From Echinometra lucunter (taxonomy: Eukaryota; Echinodermata; Echinoidea; Camarodonta; Echinometridae): a DNA stretch of 64,000 nt. A program made the position numbers and the translations under genes. The notes under the pieces are model-generated. The model was not told the origin of the DNA. It did not search any database and was given only the letters and a program-made list of their open reading frames with translations. The stretch covers positions 444,990 to 508,989 of the forward strand of contig CM057165.1 of the NCBI GenBank assembly GCA_029962745.1, given 5' to 3'. Below, piece after piece: positions 23,095 through 35,145 of the stretch; position 1 is the stretch's first letter; every line of letters starts with the position of its first letter.

Positions 23095-23612
23095 TTAAAG
23101 CTGGTCTCAACCTTTTTCAACCTAAAATCTGAAATTACAAGAATATAGTAGTATATTATAGTATATTACAGAAAATAACTTCCCAACAAATGATGAAGCT
23201 GGAAGATGGGTATTAATCATTATTTTTCTCGTTATTATATTCAAGAGTCAATTTTTCGTTTCGCAAAAAATAGATCAAAAGATTCAAAATTTAATTCCAC
23301 CGTTAGTTAGAATAGCTCCCTCTGCTGGAAGACAGCGCACATCAAAAGGATGTGGTGGTCGCTGATCGAGCTGTGCTGAGCTAGCTCTGTGCTACATATC
23401 TATGGTACTGCCAGTGAGCTGATCTGACTTACTTATTCAAGATTGATAGCCAGATTTTGATCAAAAATCAAATCATTTTCATTTTATATTAATAACTTAA
23501 ACAATGAATGGCCATAAGATTAAATATATTGTATCATAAAGGCGTATCCTAAACTCATACCAAGTTGTATGGATTTTCAGAGATTTCGCAAAAGGTTGAG
23601 AGTACCTTTAAG
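23095..23612. mobile_element. MITE with TTAAAG...TCTCAACCTTTT ends
   Basis: About 518 bp. Left end TTAAAGCTGGTCTCAACCTT, right end the near inverse (AGGTTGAGAGTACCTTTAA). No coding capacity. From 23613 to 25290 nothing is recognised apart from a C-run at about 24518. Confidence 0.75.
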
Positions 23613-25290
23613 ATTATCCTCCTGTATCCCCTCTCCTTCTGTCTATCGCAGCAGGATGTTTACCAAGCTGTACTTGTGACGATGGCCATCAAGATGTAGT
23701 TGGATATCCTGCGACTTGCCCGTCGTGCAAGGGCATCGCATATGTCACCATCAGAAATCAATATCCAATATGCTACTCAATTTATGGTGGTGTCCTCAGC
23801 ACTCGTAGCAGGTGATATATATTAGAGGAGAAATGATGCAAGTGTAGTCTCGTCGGATCACACGAGGGTGGTGCCTTTCAAAGAATTTTCCTGCGTGATA
23901 GTTCTTTGACATTTACGTGTAGGCAGGATTTAAACATGAGGAATATATGTCTGATTTCTTCTTTTTATGTGGAATGTAGATCAGTGAGTTGAATAGAAAC
24001 AAAGCCCTAGCTCTTAATTGTAAACACAACTCCAAATAAATATATGAACAATACATGTATCAGAGCGGAACACTATTGTACATCAAATTACACCTAATGT
24101 TAAATGTAATCGTAATAGTTTGACTTCTATGTACATATTGCTAACTCTATTTACACAGAACAAGTACGTGTAGCCCTTCCTGGGTAAAAACTCACAAAAA
24201 ATGAGATAAAGCTGTAGGCTATCTCTGTGACTAATTAACGTAAGTGCTTTGCAGCATCAAACCAATTTCATAAATGATGTCATTGTCTTGCTTTGCATAT
24301 CATATAAGGTATCTTGGCAACTATACATATATTGATTCCGTTCTGGTGCTTGAAATGGATGAGGGGAGGGGATGGATGAAATACCTTGGTTTTTCCCACT
24401 TTCCTGGGAGCTTTGCTGATTTTTCTGATATCTATTTCTGTATGATAATCTGAATTACCCGTGTATTTGTCAGGCTTGACATTTGTAGATGTATTCACAT
24501 TTTGGCTTTTCTCGGCCCCCCCCCCAGTCTTTATCTTGTTCATTTCCTCTTCCTCCCCCACAATGCTTCTAATCTCTCTCTTTGCATTAGTCCTGAGCAC
24601 AGGGATTTGTTTCCTGCATATTGATTAATATTTCATATCAGTCCATATTGTGTGAGAGTCCATATTTTATGAGAAAATTCCCATAGTCATTTCAGAGAGC
24701 AAGATATGCTGAGCAAGGTTGTGGCCACATATGCTGTAGGTTGTTTTAAAAATGTATTGTGTCTCACATTTTTGTGTCTTATTAGACACAGATAGGTGAG
24801 TGAAGGGCCTTTCACATATGCATTAAGATATCAAGACTTCTGTGCACACATACATGTAGCTGTTTGCTTTGAAATGTATTGTTTCTAAAGGGTCACCAAA
24901 CAGTCTAATTAGTTTTTAGGTTTTATTGAACATCTTTATCAAACAAATCATTTTTAAGACTTCCGTTTCTGTACTCATTGACATGTTTTGTGTGCTGAAT
25001 CTCTTTATTGTTCATTTACTAAGAACTTGTAATAGCAGTGATAAATATCTTTTGAAACATATTCCATTTATACATAGCACGAAACAGTGACCAGAATGTG
25101 AATGTCAGAGTGGTTGAGCAATTGCCAGCATTTCCGGTGGGAGCCAATCAGAAATGAGTGTTTTGCCTGCCTAACCCTTTGTAAGCAATAAAAAAAACCT
25201 TCACTGGGCAATGTTTCATTCATTCTCTTGAAAAGAATCAGATCATACTGATCAAAATATGAAGGAACAAGAGCTCTTATCTGAGCTCAC

Positions 25291-25469
25291 CAGGGCCCAG
25301 TTGCATAAAATTTACCATTAATGGCAACTCTGCCATCAATGGTAACTACCATGGTAACATTGCTCAACAGCCAATCAAATTCAAGTTGTCCATGGTAGTT
25401 AACATTGATGACAAAGTTACCATCAATGGTAAGTTTTGTGGTTAGCAAGTTTTATGCAGTAAGGCCCTG
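25291..25469. mobile_element. Short MITE, AGGGCCCAGTTGCATAAAA ends
   Basis: About 179 bp. The left end AGGGCCCAGTTGCATAAAA matches the inverse TTTTATGCAGTAAGGCCCT. Subterminal ACCATTAATGG / CCATCAATGGT words are palindromic. Confidence 0.8.
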
Positions 25470-25857
25470 ATCTAAAGTTAAAGGGGCCTTGTGAAAGAAG
25501 ACACAAAAAATTTGTTTTGTTTACACTGAAGTTTCTCCACCATGAAAAGCATATTGTTGATACCTCACTCACATTTCATTTTATATCAGGTAAATAGCTT
25601 GGTTTGAATGTTTATTATTGAATTTCATAGGTTGAATGTACCTTGTTAAAATAAGAAAAGTGTAATGATAGTATCAATACTTGTGGTATTGTTTCACTCA
25701 AAACTAGTGACACATTCAGATCAAGACTTGGAGTATTTTCATCAAAACATTGTACAACATTAGGACAACAGCCCATGAGATGAACAACCGTGGGAGGGGG
25801 TTGATTCCGAGGAGGGTGTGCCGCTGAAGCGGGGTGGGGGGAATCAGATTTGGTTCG

Positions 25858-26137
25858 GAGGGGGGGTATGCCGCTGAAGCCTCGGTACCATACCCATTTT
25901 TAAGGGTCCCTTTGGCAGAAAAGGGTATCTATTATTAGGGATTTTACAACTCGGGTGTGTATACTTAACCAACAATATGGGCAGGGATATCATTGTGAAC
26001 ATTAAAGGTACCTATGTTTAAAAAAGTGTGGGGGGGGGGGAGGGCATGTTTAGGGATTTTCCAGCACAAAACCCATTTCCCATTGTAATTAAGGGATTTC
26101 TTGCAAAAATGTGACCCATTAAAGTGGCATACCCCCG
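25858..26137. mobile_element. MITE with GGGGGTATGCCGCT ends
   Basis: Left GGGGGTATGCCGCT and right AGTGGCATACCCCC. A partial repeat of the left end lies just upstream (GTGTGCCGCTGAAGC at 25818). Confidence 0.65.
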
Positions 26138-26340
26138 TATACCAAATTAGGTGTAATAAATCATCTCTTTTTATTTTTCCCTGAATTTGCCCATCGTAAT
26201 TACATAGAATACATTTTAGTTTAGGGAAAACAAGAAATGGAAAGGCATGTAAAACAACAAAAGCTGGAGATTGAAATGGAAAGCAAATAAGTCGGTGGCT
26301 TTCCCATTTCGTTGTATCCTGCTCCTGACATCAGTGTATC

Positions 26341-26601
26341 ACAGTTTGTTGTTGTTTTTACGAACCATCAAATCATGTTTGAATGGCCAGTGCTTTCTTA
26401 TTCTGTATTAATGTACATTGTAATATACACCATTTTAAAATTAAAGTTATAAGCTTTCTTTTAATGTATATATCGATACATGAAATTATGCAAAGAAAGC
26501 AAATTCCATCATTCAAGATTGCTTAAATCTATGAGTGAGTTTTCCTCCAAATCACATTTCTGCGCCCGGATTCGCAGATTCATAAAAACGACAACAAATT
26601 A
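26341..26601. repeat. Interspersed repeat, pair of 29180-29470
   Basis: Shares TTGAATGGCCAGTGCTT, CATGAAATTATGCAAAGAAA and TCATAAAAACGACAACAAATT with the sequence at 29180-29470, same orientation. It ends about 120 bp before stomatin exon 2. Confidence 0.75.
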
Positions 26602-26724
26602 TTAGACTCATGGGCTGTCTGTCTGATTGGTTTTCTGTCTATAGTGTTTTATTCCTATTTAATTTTTTTTTAAATTTAAATACAAGAACTAAACATCATT
26701 TTCATATCTTTGATTGTATTTCAG

Positions 26725-26831
26725 CTGGTGAACCGGATGGAGGAATAGGATGTTGTGGAATGATTTTGACTTTTCTTTCATGGATCGTACTCATCTGTAC
26801 TGTGCCCTTCTCCCTCTTTGTTTGTATTAAG
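26725..26831 (+). CDS. STOM: Stomatin exon 2: membrane hairpin
   Basis: Acceptor TTTCAG ends at 26724 and donor GTGAGT starts at 26832. The exon codes for residues 24-59 (isoform c numbering): a short GEPDGGIG linker, Cys33-Cys34, then a hydrophobic stretch of about 22 residues containing Pro51 and ending VCIK. In human stomatin the equivalent proline (P47) bends the hairpin so that both ends stay cytoplasmic, and C30 is palmitoylated; here Pro51 and Cys34 occupy those places with a constant offset of four. The reading frame is also open upstream into the intron, to an ATG at 26610, but the acceptor is strong and the extension has no family resemblance. A MITE with long G/C homopolymer ends begins only 41 nt past the donor. 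Confidence 0.93.
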
Positions 26832-26872
26832 GTGAGTAGCAAAAAGATGTTAAAGGCAATCCTCAGTTGAAT

Positions 26873-27392
26873 CCCGGGGGGGGGGGGGGGGGCACTCAGT
26901 ATATAATGCGTGGTGGGTATGTGCCGCGGAGAAGACCCCCTTTTTTACACTCAAATTTTCGTTCCAAAGCATGGCATTTTTATCTTATTGAGAAAAAGAA
27001 CAAAGAAAGCCGTTCCAAAGCATAGCATTTTCTTCTTATCGAGAAAAAAAGAAGAAAGAAATCCGTTCCAAAGCTTCGCATATTTTTCGTTACGCCGTTC
27101 CGGCTGCATTGATCCGCTACAATGAGCTGCATTTTTGGTGAAAAGCGGCCCGCAGAGCGCTGTCTGACCATCGCCTCTGCGCGAGCGCATCCGGCGCCTG
27201 TGCCGCCGGGCTAGCTGCATGCACGTATGCCCGTTCCATAGGGATACATACGCACTCACGCAGGTGAACCGTTCCAAAGACCCCCGTTTTCACAATAAGC
27301 CCGTTCCAAAGCTCCCGTTTTTTGTCTCGCCCGCGGCACATACCTACCACTTTTGGGGTCGAGTGCCCCCCCCCCCCCCCCCCCCCCCCGGG
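26873..27392. mobile_element. hAT-like MITE with exact 8-bp target duplication
   Basis: 520 bp. Both ends read CCCGGGGG... inward and carry long G or C runs next to CACTC / GAGTG. Subterminal TGGTGGGTATGTGCCGCGG pairs with CCGCGGCACATACCTACCA. Flanked by AGTTGAAT at 26865-26872 and 27393-27400. An 8-bp duplication is typical of the hAT superfamily. The interior repeats CCGTTCCAAAGC. Confidence 0.88.
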
Positions 27393-27400
27393 AGTTGAAT

Positions 27401-27500
27401 GTCCTTTGGCAAGACGTTGATCTGCATTTGCCACACTCAACCCAGGTGTAGTGAGTTGGGGGTACCCACGGCAGGATACATTCTTCAAATACACCTACTA
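27401..27500 (+). mobile_element. SINE fragment
   Basis: GTCCTTTGGCAAGACGTTGATCTGCATTTGCCACACTCAACCCAGGTGTA-type sequence matches the body of the SINE at 5798-6085, lacking the tRNA head. Confidence 0.7.
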
Positions 27501-27719
27501 TTCATCTGTACTGTGCTTTTTCACTCTATCTGTGGATAAAGGGGAAATGCAAAAATGAAAGTCAATTCTAATTATACAAGAAATTGTTGCAGGATTTCCA
27601 GAAATACTGTATCAGGTTTTATCTTGTTGCATTAAGTATATTGAGAGAATTTGAGTCATCTGTGCTCTTCTCTCTCTTTGTATGCATTAAGGAAGTAACA
27701 TAAACATCTGCCAGGAAAT

Positions 27720-28335
27720 TTAGGGCTCAGGTTGACTACTGCATTTCCAAGAAAATTGTCTCCACTGCTGATAATGACAGAAAGATAGTTTCCCAAACCA
27801 TACTCACAAATAAACCAGCTGCAGCATGTCTAGAATGCATGTTCAAGACTTGTTTTCAGCTCCTCAAAATTTCCCAATATTACATTTGTTTGATAAAATT
27901 ACATTGGTTGCCATGAAGGCAGAAAATTGCACTTAAGGTAACTTTCCTAGTATACAGAGCACTGAATGGCCAAGTCCCTAATTCCTAGTCTGAATTGATA
28001 TCCTTTAACATCCATATGCATACAACTTATGAACTACACAAGACAAGCTGTTTCTAAAGCTATCTCACTCAAAAACTAAAGTAACTCTTGGGAATTGCGC
28101 CTTCAGTTGTGCTACTCCAAAACTTTGGAATTAACTTTCACTGGAAATAAGAAAATCCCCATCTGGTGCTGTGTTTTGTTGAAAACTTGCCTTTTTTCAG
28201 AAGCTTTTGATAACCGGTATTTTAATTTTTTTTATTGTATGCCTGTGCAGTGGCATTGTTGTGAGCTCTGTTACATCACAGCGCAGTAAAGTATAATGAT
28301 ATAGTAGCTGCGCTATATAAATTTATCCTATTTTA
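27720..28335 (+). pseudogene. Decayed CR1/L2-like retrotransposon 3' end
   Basis: Broken translation still recalls the C-terminal reverse transcriptase region of the element at 57469-58434: an AAACL-like stretch for NSAARL, a KLHWLP-like stretch at about 27898, and a CATPKLWN-like stretch near 28110, with frame changes and stops. It ends GTAGCTGCGCTATATAAATT, as the SINE at 5798 does. Confidence 0.65.
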
Positions 28336-28341
28336 ATGAGC

Positions 28342-28836
28342 TTAAAGGCATTGGTTAACATTGTTATGATTTTAAAAAATCTCGTTTTGTTACTGGAAAA
28401 TGGGATAAACATAAGGGTTATAGTGTAAAAATACCAGTCTGAAAGTTTCAAAGTATAATATCCACAGGAAGTATGTTTAAATATCAAAAATGTGAACCAA
28501 TGTTTGAAAAATATACGAGAGTTGGTTGCACAGAATAGACATAAGGAGTGCGCATGCGCGTATGACTCACCTTACCGTACTGTGTGCATTGGCGTATCAC
28601 GTGGCGGGAGGCACATAACGGCATTTTCAAATTCAAGCAAAGCGGTCCTCTTAGTGAGTGTCTCGTGAGACGAAGGATAATAAAATTGCCGTTTGCGTCT
28701 AACTTACACTTTTTCATTCCAAATTATGGTTGATTTCAGGGTTTTTGAGTACAAATACAAGTACTCATACACATGTTTCATCTTAGTTTGAGAATTTTTT
28801 AAATCAGCTGCTCACAAAGTTAGCCAATGCCTTTAA
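28342..28836 (-). mobile_element. Family A element, copy 2
   Basis: Full length, reverse to copies 1 and 3. Ends AAAGGCATTGGTTAAC and GTTAGCCAATGCCTTTA. Landmarks as in copy 1. Confidence 0.88.
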
Positions 28837-29179
28837 GCCCTACAGTGCATCAGCGAGGGAAACTAGTTTCTGTGTACAGCATCTCCATTATTTGGACCAG
28901 AATATAATATGAGCTATTTTTGTGGAATATAGCATACACCCAGAGCAGTGATAAATTACTGGATGGGTAGTTGTAGGTAAGCCCCGCAGACAGATGGTTT
29001 ATGCATCGTTGATGGTGCTAGAATATATGAGTTGGTATGTGACCCACAGATATGTTGAACCTCTCTAGATAACACATAGTATAGACACTTGTTAAAATCA
29101 CATTTATTTTCATGACTGCTATTAGTGATATTGTTCATGAAAATCATTTGAAGAAAATCTTGTCCCTTACCAATTTTTT

Positions 29180-29470
29180 TTTATGAACCGGCGAATCTTT
29201 GTACGTGCAAGAAAACAGTTTTACAAACCATTGAATCATATTTGAATGGCCAGTGCTTCTTTATTTTGTATGAATATACATGGTTATATACATAATTTTA
29301 AAATTAAAGTCGTAATCTTTATCTTTTGATATATATATATACATGTATCCATACATGAAATTATGCAAAGAAAGAAAAATTCTGTTTTTAATGAACACCT
29401 AAGTCTATAAATGTTTTTTTTTCCATGTCACGTTTCTGTGCACTGATTCGCCGTTTCATAAAAACAACAA
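29180..29470. mobile_element. MITE-like repeat with GGCGAATC ends
   Basis: Left TTATGAACCGGCGAATC and right GATTCGCCGTTTCATAA form inverted ends. Sister copy at 26341-26601. Nothing is recognised between 28837 and 29179. Confidence 0.7.
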
Positions 29471-29719
29471 CGAATTGAAACAGTAATTGTATGCACAATG
29501 TTTCCTGTGTAACTATAAACTTTAGAATGAGGAACTATGTTTTACATCTCATATATTTTCTTTATTTTGATATATTTTCGGCAATTGTTTCTTATCTCAA
29601 AACAATTTTGTGCTGCAAAAATGCTATTCAGTATGCAAGGTCATAAAAAAGTATGCTAAATTCTTCTCGTACAAATTAAAATGATAACCATTTTGCTTGA
29701 AAATTTCTATTCCACAAGC

Positions 29720-30375
29720 TCTTGATATGAATTTATGCATGATGCACACTGTGGGAGATGTGTAGGAATGTTGCAGAGACAGGAAATATAACTAGAAGGA
29801 CAGACCTGCGAAAAGCAATATAATGTCAATTATGCTTTAAATAATATTGAGAATTTTGCTGGTAACATTGTGTAATGCTGTTGAAATCTCAGAAGGAAAA
29901 GTTATATTTAGAGTGCTTAAAGGAGCAGAGAATAAAGCGCGGTGAGATCAGAGAATTCTTACAGAGACAGAGCTGTGAAAAAACATCAATTTTAATTCAA
30001 AGTATAATCATGTTTGAAACATTAGGCACTGTAGTTACAATGTACATGTAAGTCACTCACAATAAGGGAGTTATTTTTGGAGTCCTTGAAGTGGCAGACA
30101 ATCAAACATAATGAGGCTGGAGAATTGATACAGAGACAGAGTTGTGAAAAGCAATGTACGTCATTTATAATTTAACTGATAATGTCGAGTCATACATGGA
30201 TGTTTATATCATTATGTGCTGCACTTAAAAACATGGGGGATATTTTCAGAGTGCTTTGAGAGGGGCAGACAATGAAATACAATGAGACGGGGGAATAGTT
30301 ACAGATACAGAGCTGTGAAAAGCAGTGTATACTTGTCAATAATGATTTATACTGAGACGTGTGTTGGGTACATGT
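29720..30375. repeat. Tandem repeat, ~170-bp period, four units
   Basis: CAGAGCTGTGAAAAGCA-like words at 29800, 29969, 30137 and 30308, spaced 169, 168 and 171 bp. Shared upstream words are GGCAGACAATNAAA and GAGA(A/T)TTNNTACAGA. Units have diverged. No coding frame. Confidence 0.72.
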
Positions 30376-30502
30376 ACATGACGCAGTGAAGTCGTTGGCA
30401 AACATGGGGCTGCATGCCGCACAATCTTAGGTGATGGTATTATGTTTATCAAGCGTGAATTACTTATTAGATCAAAGCCCCCAGGAGAGCTAAGCCATTG
30501 CT

Positions 30503-30580
30503 TGTAGTCAGAGCTAGAAAGGCATTAGCTGCTATCATTTTACACAGGACTAATGTCCTTCTAGCTCTCAACTGACGATT
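30503..30580. mobile_element. Family D hairpin element, copy 6 (diverged)
   Basis: GTCAGAGCTAGAAAGGCATTA pairs with TAATGTCCTTCTAGCTCTCAACTGAC. Most diverged D copy. From 30581 to 31040 nothing else apart from a C/T-rich block at about 30915-30955. Confidence 0.6.
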
Positions 30581-31040
30581 GAATCAGGTGAATGGGTTTT
30601 GAAAGTCCCCTGTGGTTTAAAGGCTGGGCGGTATCAACCAAATTGCAAGTTATTGCAAAAGTTAGCACGTAATGGTATTGATTTTGTCGCTTTCCATCTA
30701 GGCCAGCGAAATGATGAAAAGCAGATTTAAGTAGGCCATGCGATTTGGCTGTGACTAAACCTGAGGTTTCACAATATAGGCCTGCAAATAAGCAAAATGT
30801 CAAATTGATTAAAGTCCTACTACAGCATGTACATGGAAATCAGAGTCTTACTAGAACAGCGTAACTTATACTTCTTTCACTTCTATTGGGCTTATTGATT
30901 TTTTTGTTTTTAACTCCTCCCTCCTCCCTCCTCCCCTCCTCCCCCCTCCCCCCCCCAAAATAAAATGTGGTCAATTTCATTAAAAGACTCTGATTTAAAA
31001 ACACCATGGAATCATTACTTGCATTAGAACTGTTGATTTT

Positions 31041-31606
31041 ATTTGGCATGAATATAACTTTCACTGCCACTACTAGTACCACTGCTTCCACTACTGCCAC
31101 TAAAACTACCACTACCACTACCATTGCCACTGCCACTGCTCCTACTCCTATCACTACCATTGCCACCACCACCACCATTACCATTACCACTGCTTCTACC
31201 ACTACCATTACTACCACTACCACTACCATTACCACTGCTCCTACCACTACCATTACCACTGCTCCTACCACTACCATTACCACTGCTTCTACCACTACCA
31301 CTACCACCATCACACCACCACTACCATTACCACTGCTTCTACCATTACCATTACCACCACCACCATTACCACTACTATTACCACTGCTTCTACACTACCA
31401 TTACCATTACCACCACCACCACCACCACCATCACCACCACCACCACCACCACCACCACCACCACCACCACCACTGCCTCTACTATTACCACTGCTTATAC
31501 CGATACCATTACCACCAACACCATTACAACTACTACTGTCCTCACCACCTCCATGGCCTATTTCACTACCACTAACATTATCACTGTCATTACCATCATG
31601 ACCATG

Positions 31607-31682
<76 letters not shown>

Positions 31683-31785
31683 TACCACCACCATCATTAC
31701 CACCGGGATGACCCACTACTCCCACTACATTGTCTTTACCACCATCATGACCACTATTACCGTTCCTAATGACATTGCCACCAGC
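31041..31785. repeat. Large (ACC/ACT)n trinucleotide array
   Basis: Blocks of ACC, ACT, ATT and GCT triplets, higher-order repeated (ACTACCATTACCACTGCT), a pure ACC block near 31409-31470 and about 24 consecutive ACT triplets at 31608-31681. Long open frames in several phases and on both strands are consequences of composition, not genes. Confidence 0.92.
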
Positions 31786-32640
31786 ACACCAGTTACCACT
31801 TCTACTACTCCTTCTAAATGCCTTACCTGCAGCATTACTAATTACTGTTAATACGTCTGCTGTGCTTCCCAGAAATGAATCTACCTGTCACGAAGTTTTG
31901 TTTGAAAATAAATGTCATGCATGAAATATTTCATTAGGTTGGTTGTTTAATTAGCAAAGTTAGCTACATCACTCCATGTGTGAAATTGTAATTGATTCTG
32001 ATGATGAAGTCCCCAAGGTAATCAAGTTGTTGTTCTGGAAGAACTGAGAGATAAATGAAGGGAGAAAGGAGAAAGAGAGGTGCAGAGAGAGAGAGAGACA
32101 GAGAGACATGGAAAGGGGGGTAGTTCATATAAAACGGTTAAAGCAAAGCAAAAGGTTTACAGTTCCCTGGTAAAAGTTATAATGAGAGACATATTTGAAT
32201 TTGAATTGAATAACTTTATTACCAACAATAAAAAGGTTATAGTACAACATGAGTAACAATAAAAACATAAATGTAGAAGTTGGTAAAAGGACCCTACAGA
32301 AATAGCAAAATAGCTAGTGAGGCATAGGACCCCTTTTCACAATAAGTGTAATAATTTGTACATGTATATATACATGAAAGTGTGAATGAAATAAAATATG
32401 GCAAGACATATCAAGTACAGGATTCATCAAAAGCTAAAAGAGTGAAAACTACAGACTACCTGCATTTACAACTGTACAATGCTAGAGTATAGTTGGCATA
32501 AATATAGTAAACAACTAAATCTAAACATAATCACACAATATGTATTTCCTAAGCCTGTAGCTAGAATGTAGAGATAGAGACAGAGAAAGAGGGATAGGAA
32601 AAGAAAGAGGGTTGAAGTGAGTAAAGGTTTACAGTTTCTT
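31786..32640. other. Intron 2 stretch
   Basis: AT-rich sequence. At about 32193-32560 a TTGAATAACTTTATTACCAA-type start resembles the reverse complement of a retrotransposon tail, without firm support. Confidence 0.25.
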
Positions 32641-33024
32641 GGTAAAAGGTAGAATGAGAGGGAGAGAGAGTGTGTGATAGAAAGAGTTGGAGAGAGAGAG
32701 AGAGAGAGTGTGTGTGTGTGTCTGAGAGAAAGAGTTGGAGAGAGCGAGAGAGAGAGAGTGTGTGAGAGAAAGAGTTGGAGAGAGAGAGAGTGTGTGAGAG
32801 AAAGAGTTGGAGAGAGAGAGTGTGTGTGAGAGAAAGAGTTGGAGAGAGAGAGTGTGTGAGAAAAAGAGTTGGAGAGAGAGAGTGTGTGTGAGAGAAAGAG
32901 TTGGAGAGAGAGAGTGTGTGTGAGAGAGAAAGAGTTGGAGAGAGAGAGTGTGTGAGAGAAAGAGTTGGAGAGAGAGAGAGAGTGTGTGTGTGAGAGAAAG
33001 AGTTGGAGAGAGAGAGAGAGAGAT
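32641..33024. repeat. GA/GTGT minisatellite, ~28-40-bp unit
   Basis: About ten units of GAGAGAAAGAGTTGGAGAGA followed by a variable AGTGTGTG run; unit lengths differ through (GA)n and (GT)n slippage. The regular spacing is not CRISPR-like: no unique spacers. Confidence 0.9.
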
Positions 33025-33946
33025 GTAGATCTATAGAGGAAAAGAAAAGGAGTTAGAATGGTAGAAAGGGAATTGATGGATAGGTAAAGCCTGACAGACG
33101 GGTGTCAGAAAAAATGACAGGGAATAAAGAGGTATAGATAGGGAGAAAATAGAAAAGGAGATACATTGCAGAGAAAAAAAGAGGGGCAAGATGGACAGAA
33201 AAAGGAGAGAGAGATAGAGAGAGAGAATGATAGGTAAGTAGAGAGAGAAATATTGAGATTTATAGGTAGATAGATTGAAAACCTGAAAGAGAATGAAAGA
33301 AAGGTTTAGGGTCAAATTGGAAAAAGCCTGGAAGTTTAATTATCTAAGGTAGATTTGAGCACAGTCTTATTATTTCGTCCTATCAGGGCCTCGCTCTAAT
33401 TGGACTGTGACATTTTAGGGCTTGAGAGTGGTACTACCATTTCTCCTGCTCTATATTTGGTAGATTTCACACCCTCTCAAGGTAGACACTGATCACCAGT
33501 CTTGACGGTGGTTGAGTAATTGAAATTATGCAGAAACGTGATTTGGCATGATCCCCCTGTTATGGCAGAAGTTATCGAAATTCCCTCCATCCACTTTAAG
33601 CTGTGGATTATGCGTTAATACCTTCATACTGCATTATCCATCATTAAACCAATACCCTGGAATAAATCAGGATAGATTTGAGCATGGTTTCTTTACTTGA
33701 ACAAAATGCATATGTCATGCAGAGATATGCCAATTATATTTGTTTACATGTAAATCCAAATTGAGCCACTGTTAATAATAGTGGTTCCGTATAAAGCCAT
33801 TATACCAGTAACAACTGACTGTAAGCTTACAGTATTATTATTTCTGTTGAATGCAAACCAGTGTAATCATTATATTAGCAAGATTTCTCCTTAGAGCTGT
33901 AATAGTAATTGCTAGATTTCCTTTGCAACATTGCTTATATTTTTTC

Positions 33947-34339
33947 CCATGAGCTTGATTTAAGTAATCCAGAGCTCTTTTAGGGATTCCCTGAAGTATA
34001 GCTCACAAGTTCAATACATTCTTTCTGCAGGAGCAAAGAATTGTTTTTCATACCATGACAGCATTTTGCAAATGTTTTCCCTCTTGATTCAGTTATTCGA
34101 AAGAGTAGACAAGGTTTTCTCTGCAACTGGCAGAGATATATTTTATATATATTTCCATGAGCTTGATTAAGTAATCCTGAGCTGTTTTATGGATTCTCAG
34201 AAGGATAGCTCAGAAGTTCAGTGCATTCTCTCTGGAGGAGTAAAGAATTGTTTTTCATACCATGAAAAAATTTCGCAAATGTTTACCTTCTTGATTCAGT
34301 TATTCGGAAGAGTAGACAAGGTTTTCTCTGCAACTGGCA
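33947..34339. repeat. Tandem duplication, 207-bp period
   Basis: Copies 33947-34132 and 34154-34339, both from CCATGAGCTTGATT to TTTTCTCTGCAACTGGCA, about 85-90% alike by eye. The interval 33025-33946 shows nothing else apart from GA-rich sequence to about 33240. Confidence 0.88.
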
Positions 34340-34394
34340 ATTTAATTAGGAGATGGTGTGAAGTGGCCTGTCTTAGCCTCATCCTACTAAAGCG

Positions 34395-34880
34395 AGCTCC
34401 CTGGTGTGATTCTTGTCAAGATCGGCAGGTGCTTCAGAGGCCAAGAGGAACACAGCTTTGAAGGAATTCAAGAGTAGGAGATGGGGAGGGAGAAGGAGGA
34501 GGAGGAGGAGGAAAAAGAGGGGAAGTGGAGGCAGGGAGAGAGGGAGGCATGGGGAATTTGTAGGAGGAGGGCTCCCTGGTGTGATTCTTGTCAAGATTGG
34601 CAGGTGCTTCAGAGGCCAAGAGGAACACCAGGGTAGATCTGGACAGCATGGACGAATTCAAGAGTAGGAGATGGGGAGGGAGAAGGAGGAAGAGGAGGAG
34701 GAGGAGAAAGAGGGGAAGTGGAGGCAGGGAGAGAGGGAGGCATGGGGAATTTGTTGGAGGAGGGCTCCCTGATGTGATTTTGTCCAGGACAGCAGTTGCT
34801 AGAGAGGCAAAGATGAACCTGATGGTAGCCCTGGGAGGTATTGGGGAATTCAAGAGTAGGAGATGGGTGGGGAGAGGCGA
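34395..34880. repeat. Tandem repeat, three units of 176-193 bp
   Basis: Units start GCTCCCTGGTGTGATT at 34395 and 34571 and GCTCCCTGATGTGATT at 34764. Each contains GAATTCAAGAGTAGGAGATG and a purine-rich GGAGGA tract. The 127-139 codon frames here are compositional. Confidence 0.9.
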
Positions 34881-35041
34881 GGTAGGGAGGGAAGAGGAGA
34901 AGAAGAGAATGATCTTAAAGAAGAAAATGTATAGAAATGTATCACATGAGATGGGTATGCATGCATATTGAGCCTAGCCAGGCCTTTTTCACATTGATTG
35001 AGCTATATCATTGACATATTTCTAACTCCAAAGAGAGAGTG

Positions 35042-35045
<4 letters not shown>

Positions 35046-35101
<56 letters not shown>

Positions 35102-35145
35102 TGAGTGAGTGAGTGAGAGTAGAGTAGAGAGAGAGAGAGAGAGCA
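35046..35145. repeat. (GA)n microsatellite
   Basis: Nearly uninterrupted GA dinucleotides at 35046-35100, then GTGA and GA units. Confidence 0.92.

Noticed and set aside
26610..26724. Upstream in-frame extension of stomatin exon 2 starting at an ATG
   Set aside because: The extension is hydrophobic, unlike any stomatin N-terminus, and a strong acceptor lies at 26724; it is read-through into intron.
31006..31711. Open frames of 157-195 codons rich in Thr, Pro, Leu and His
   Set aside because: They exist in several frames and on both strands of a trinucleotide array, with no conserved domain; composition explains them.
32641..33024. CRISPR-like regular array
   Set aside because: No unique spacers; variable GA/GT minisatellite in an animal genome.
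34413..34971. Arg/Gly-rich and Pro/Ser-rich frames on both strands
   Set aside because: They follow the GGA-rich tandem repeat exactly and have no start context or family resemblance.
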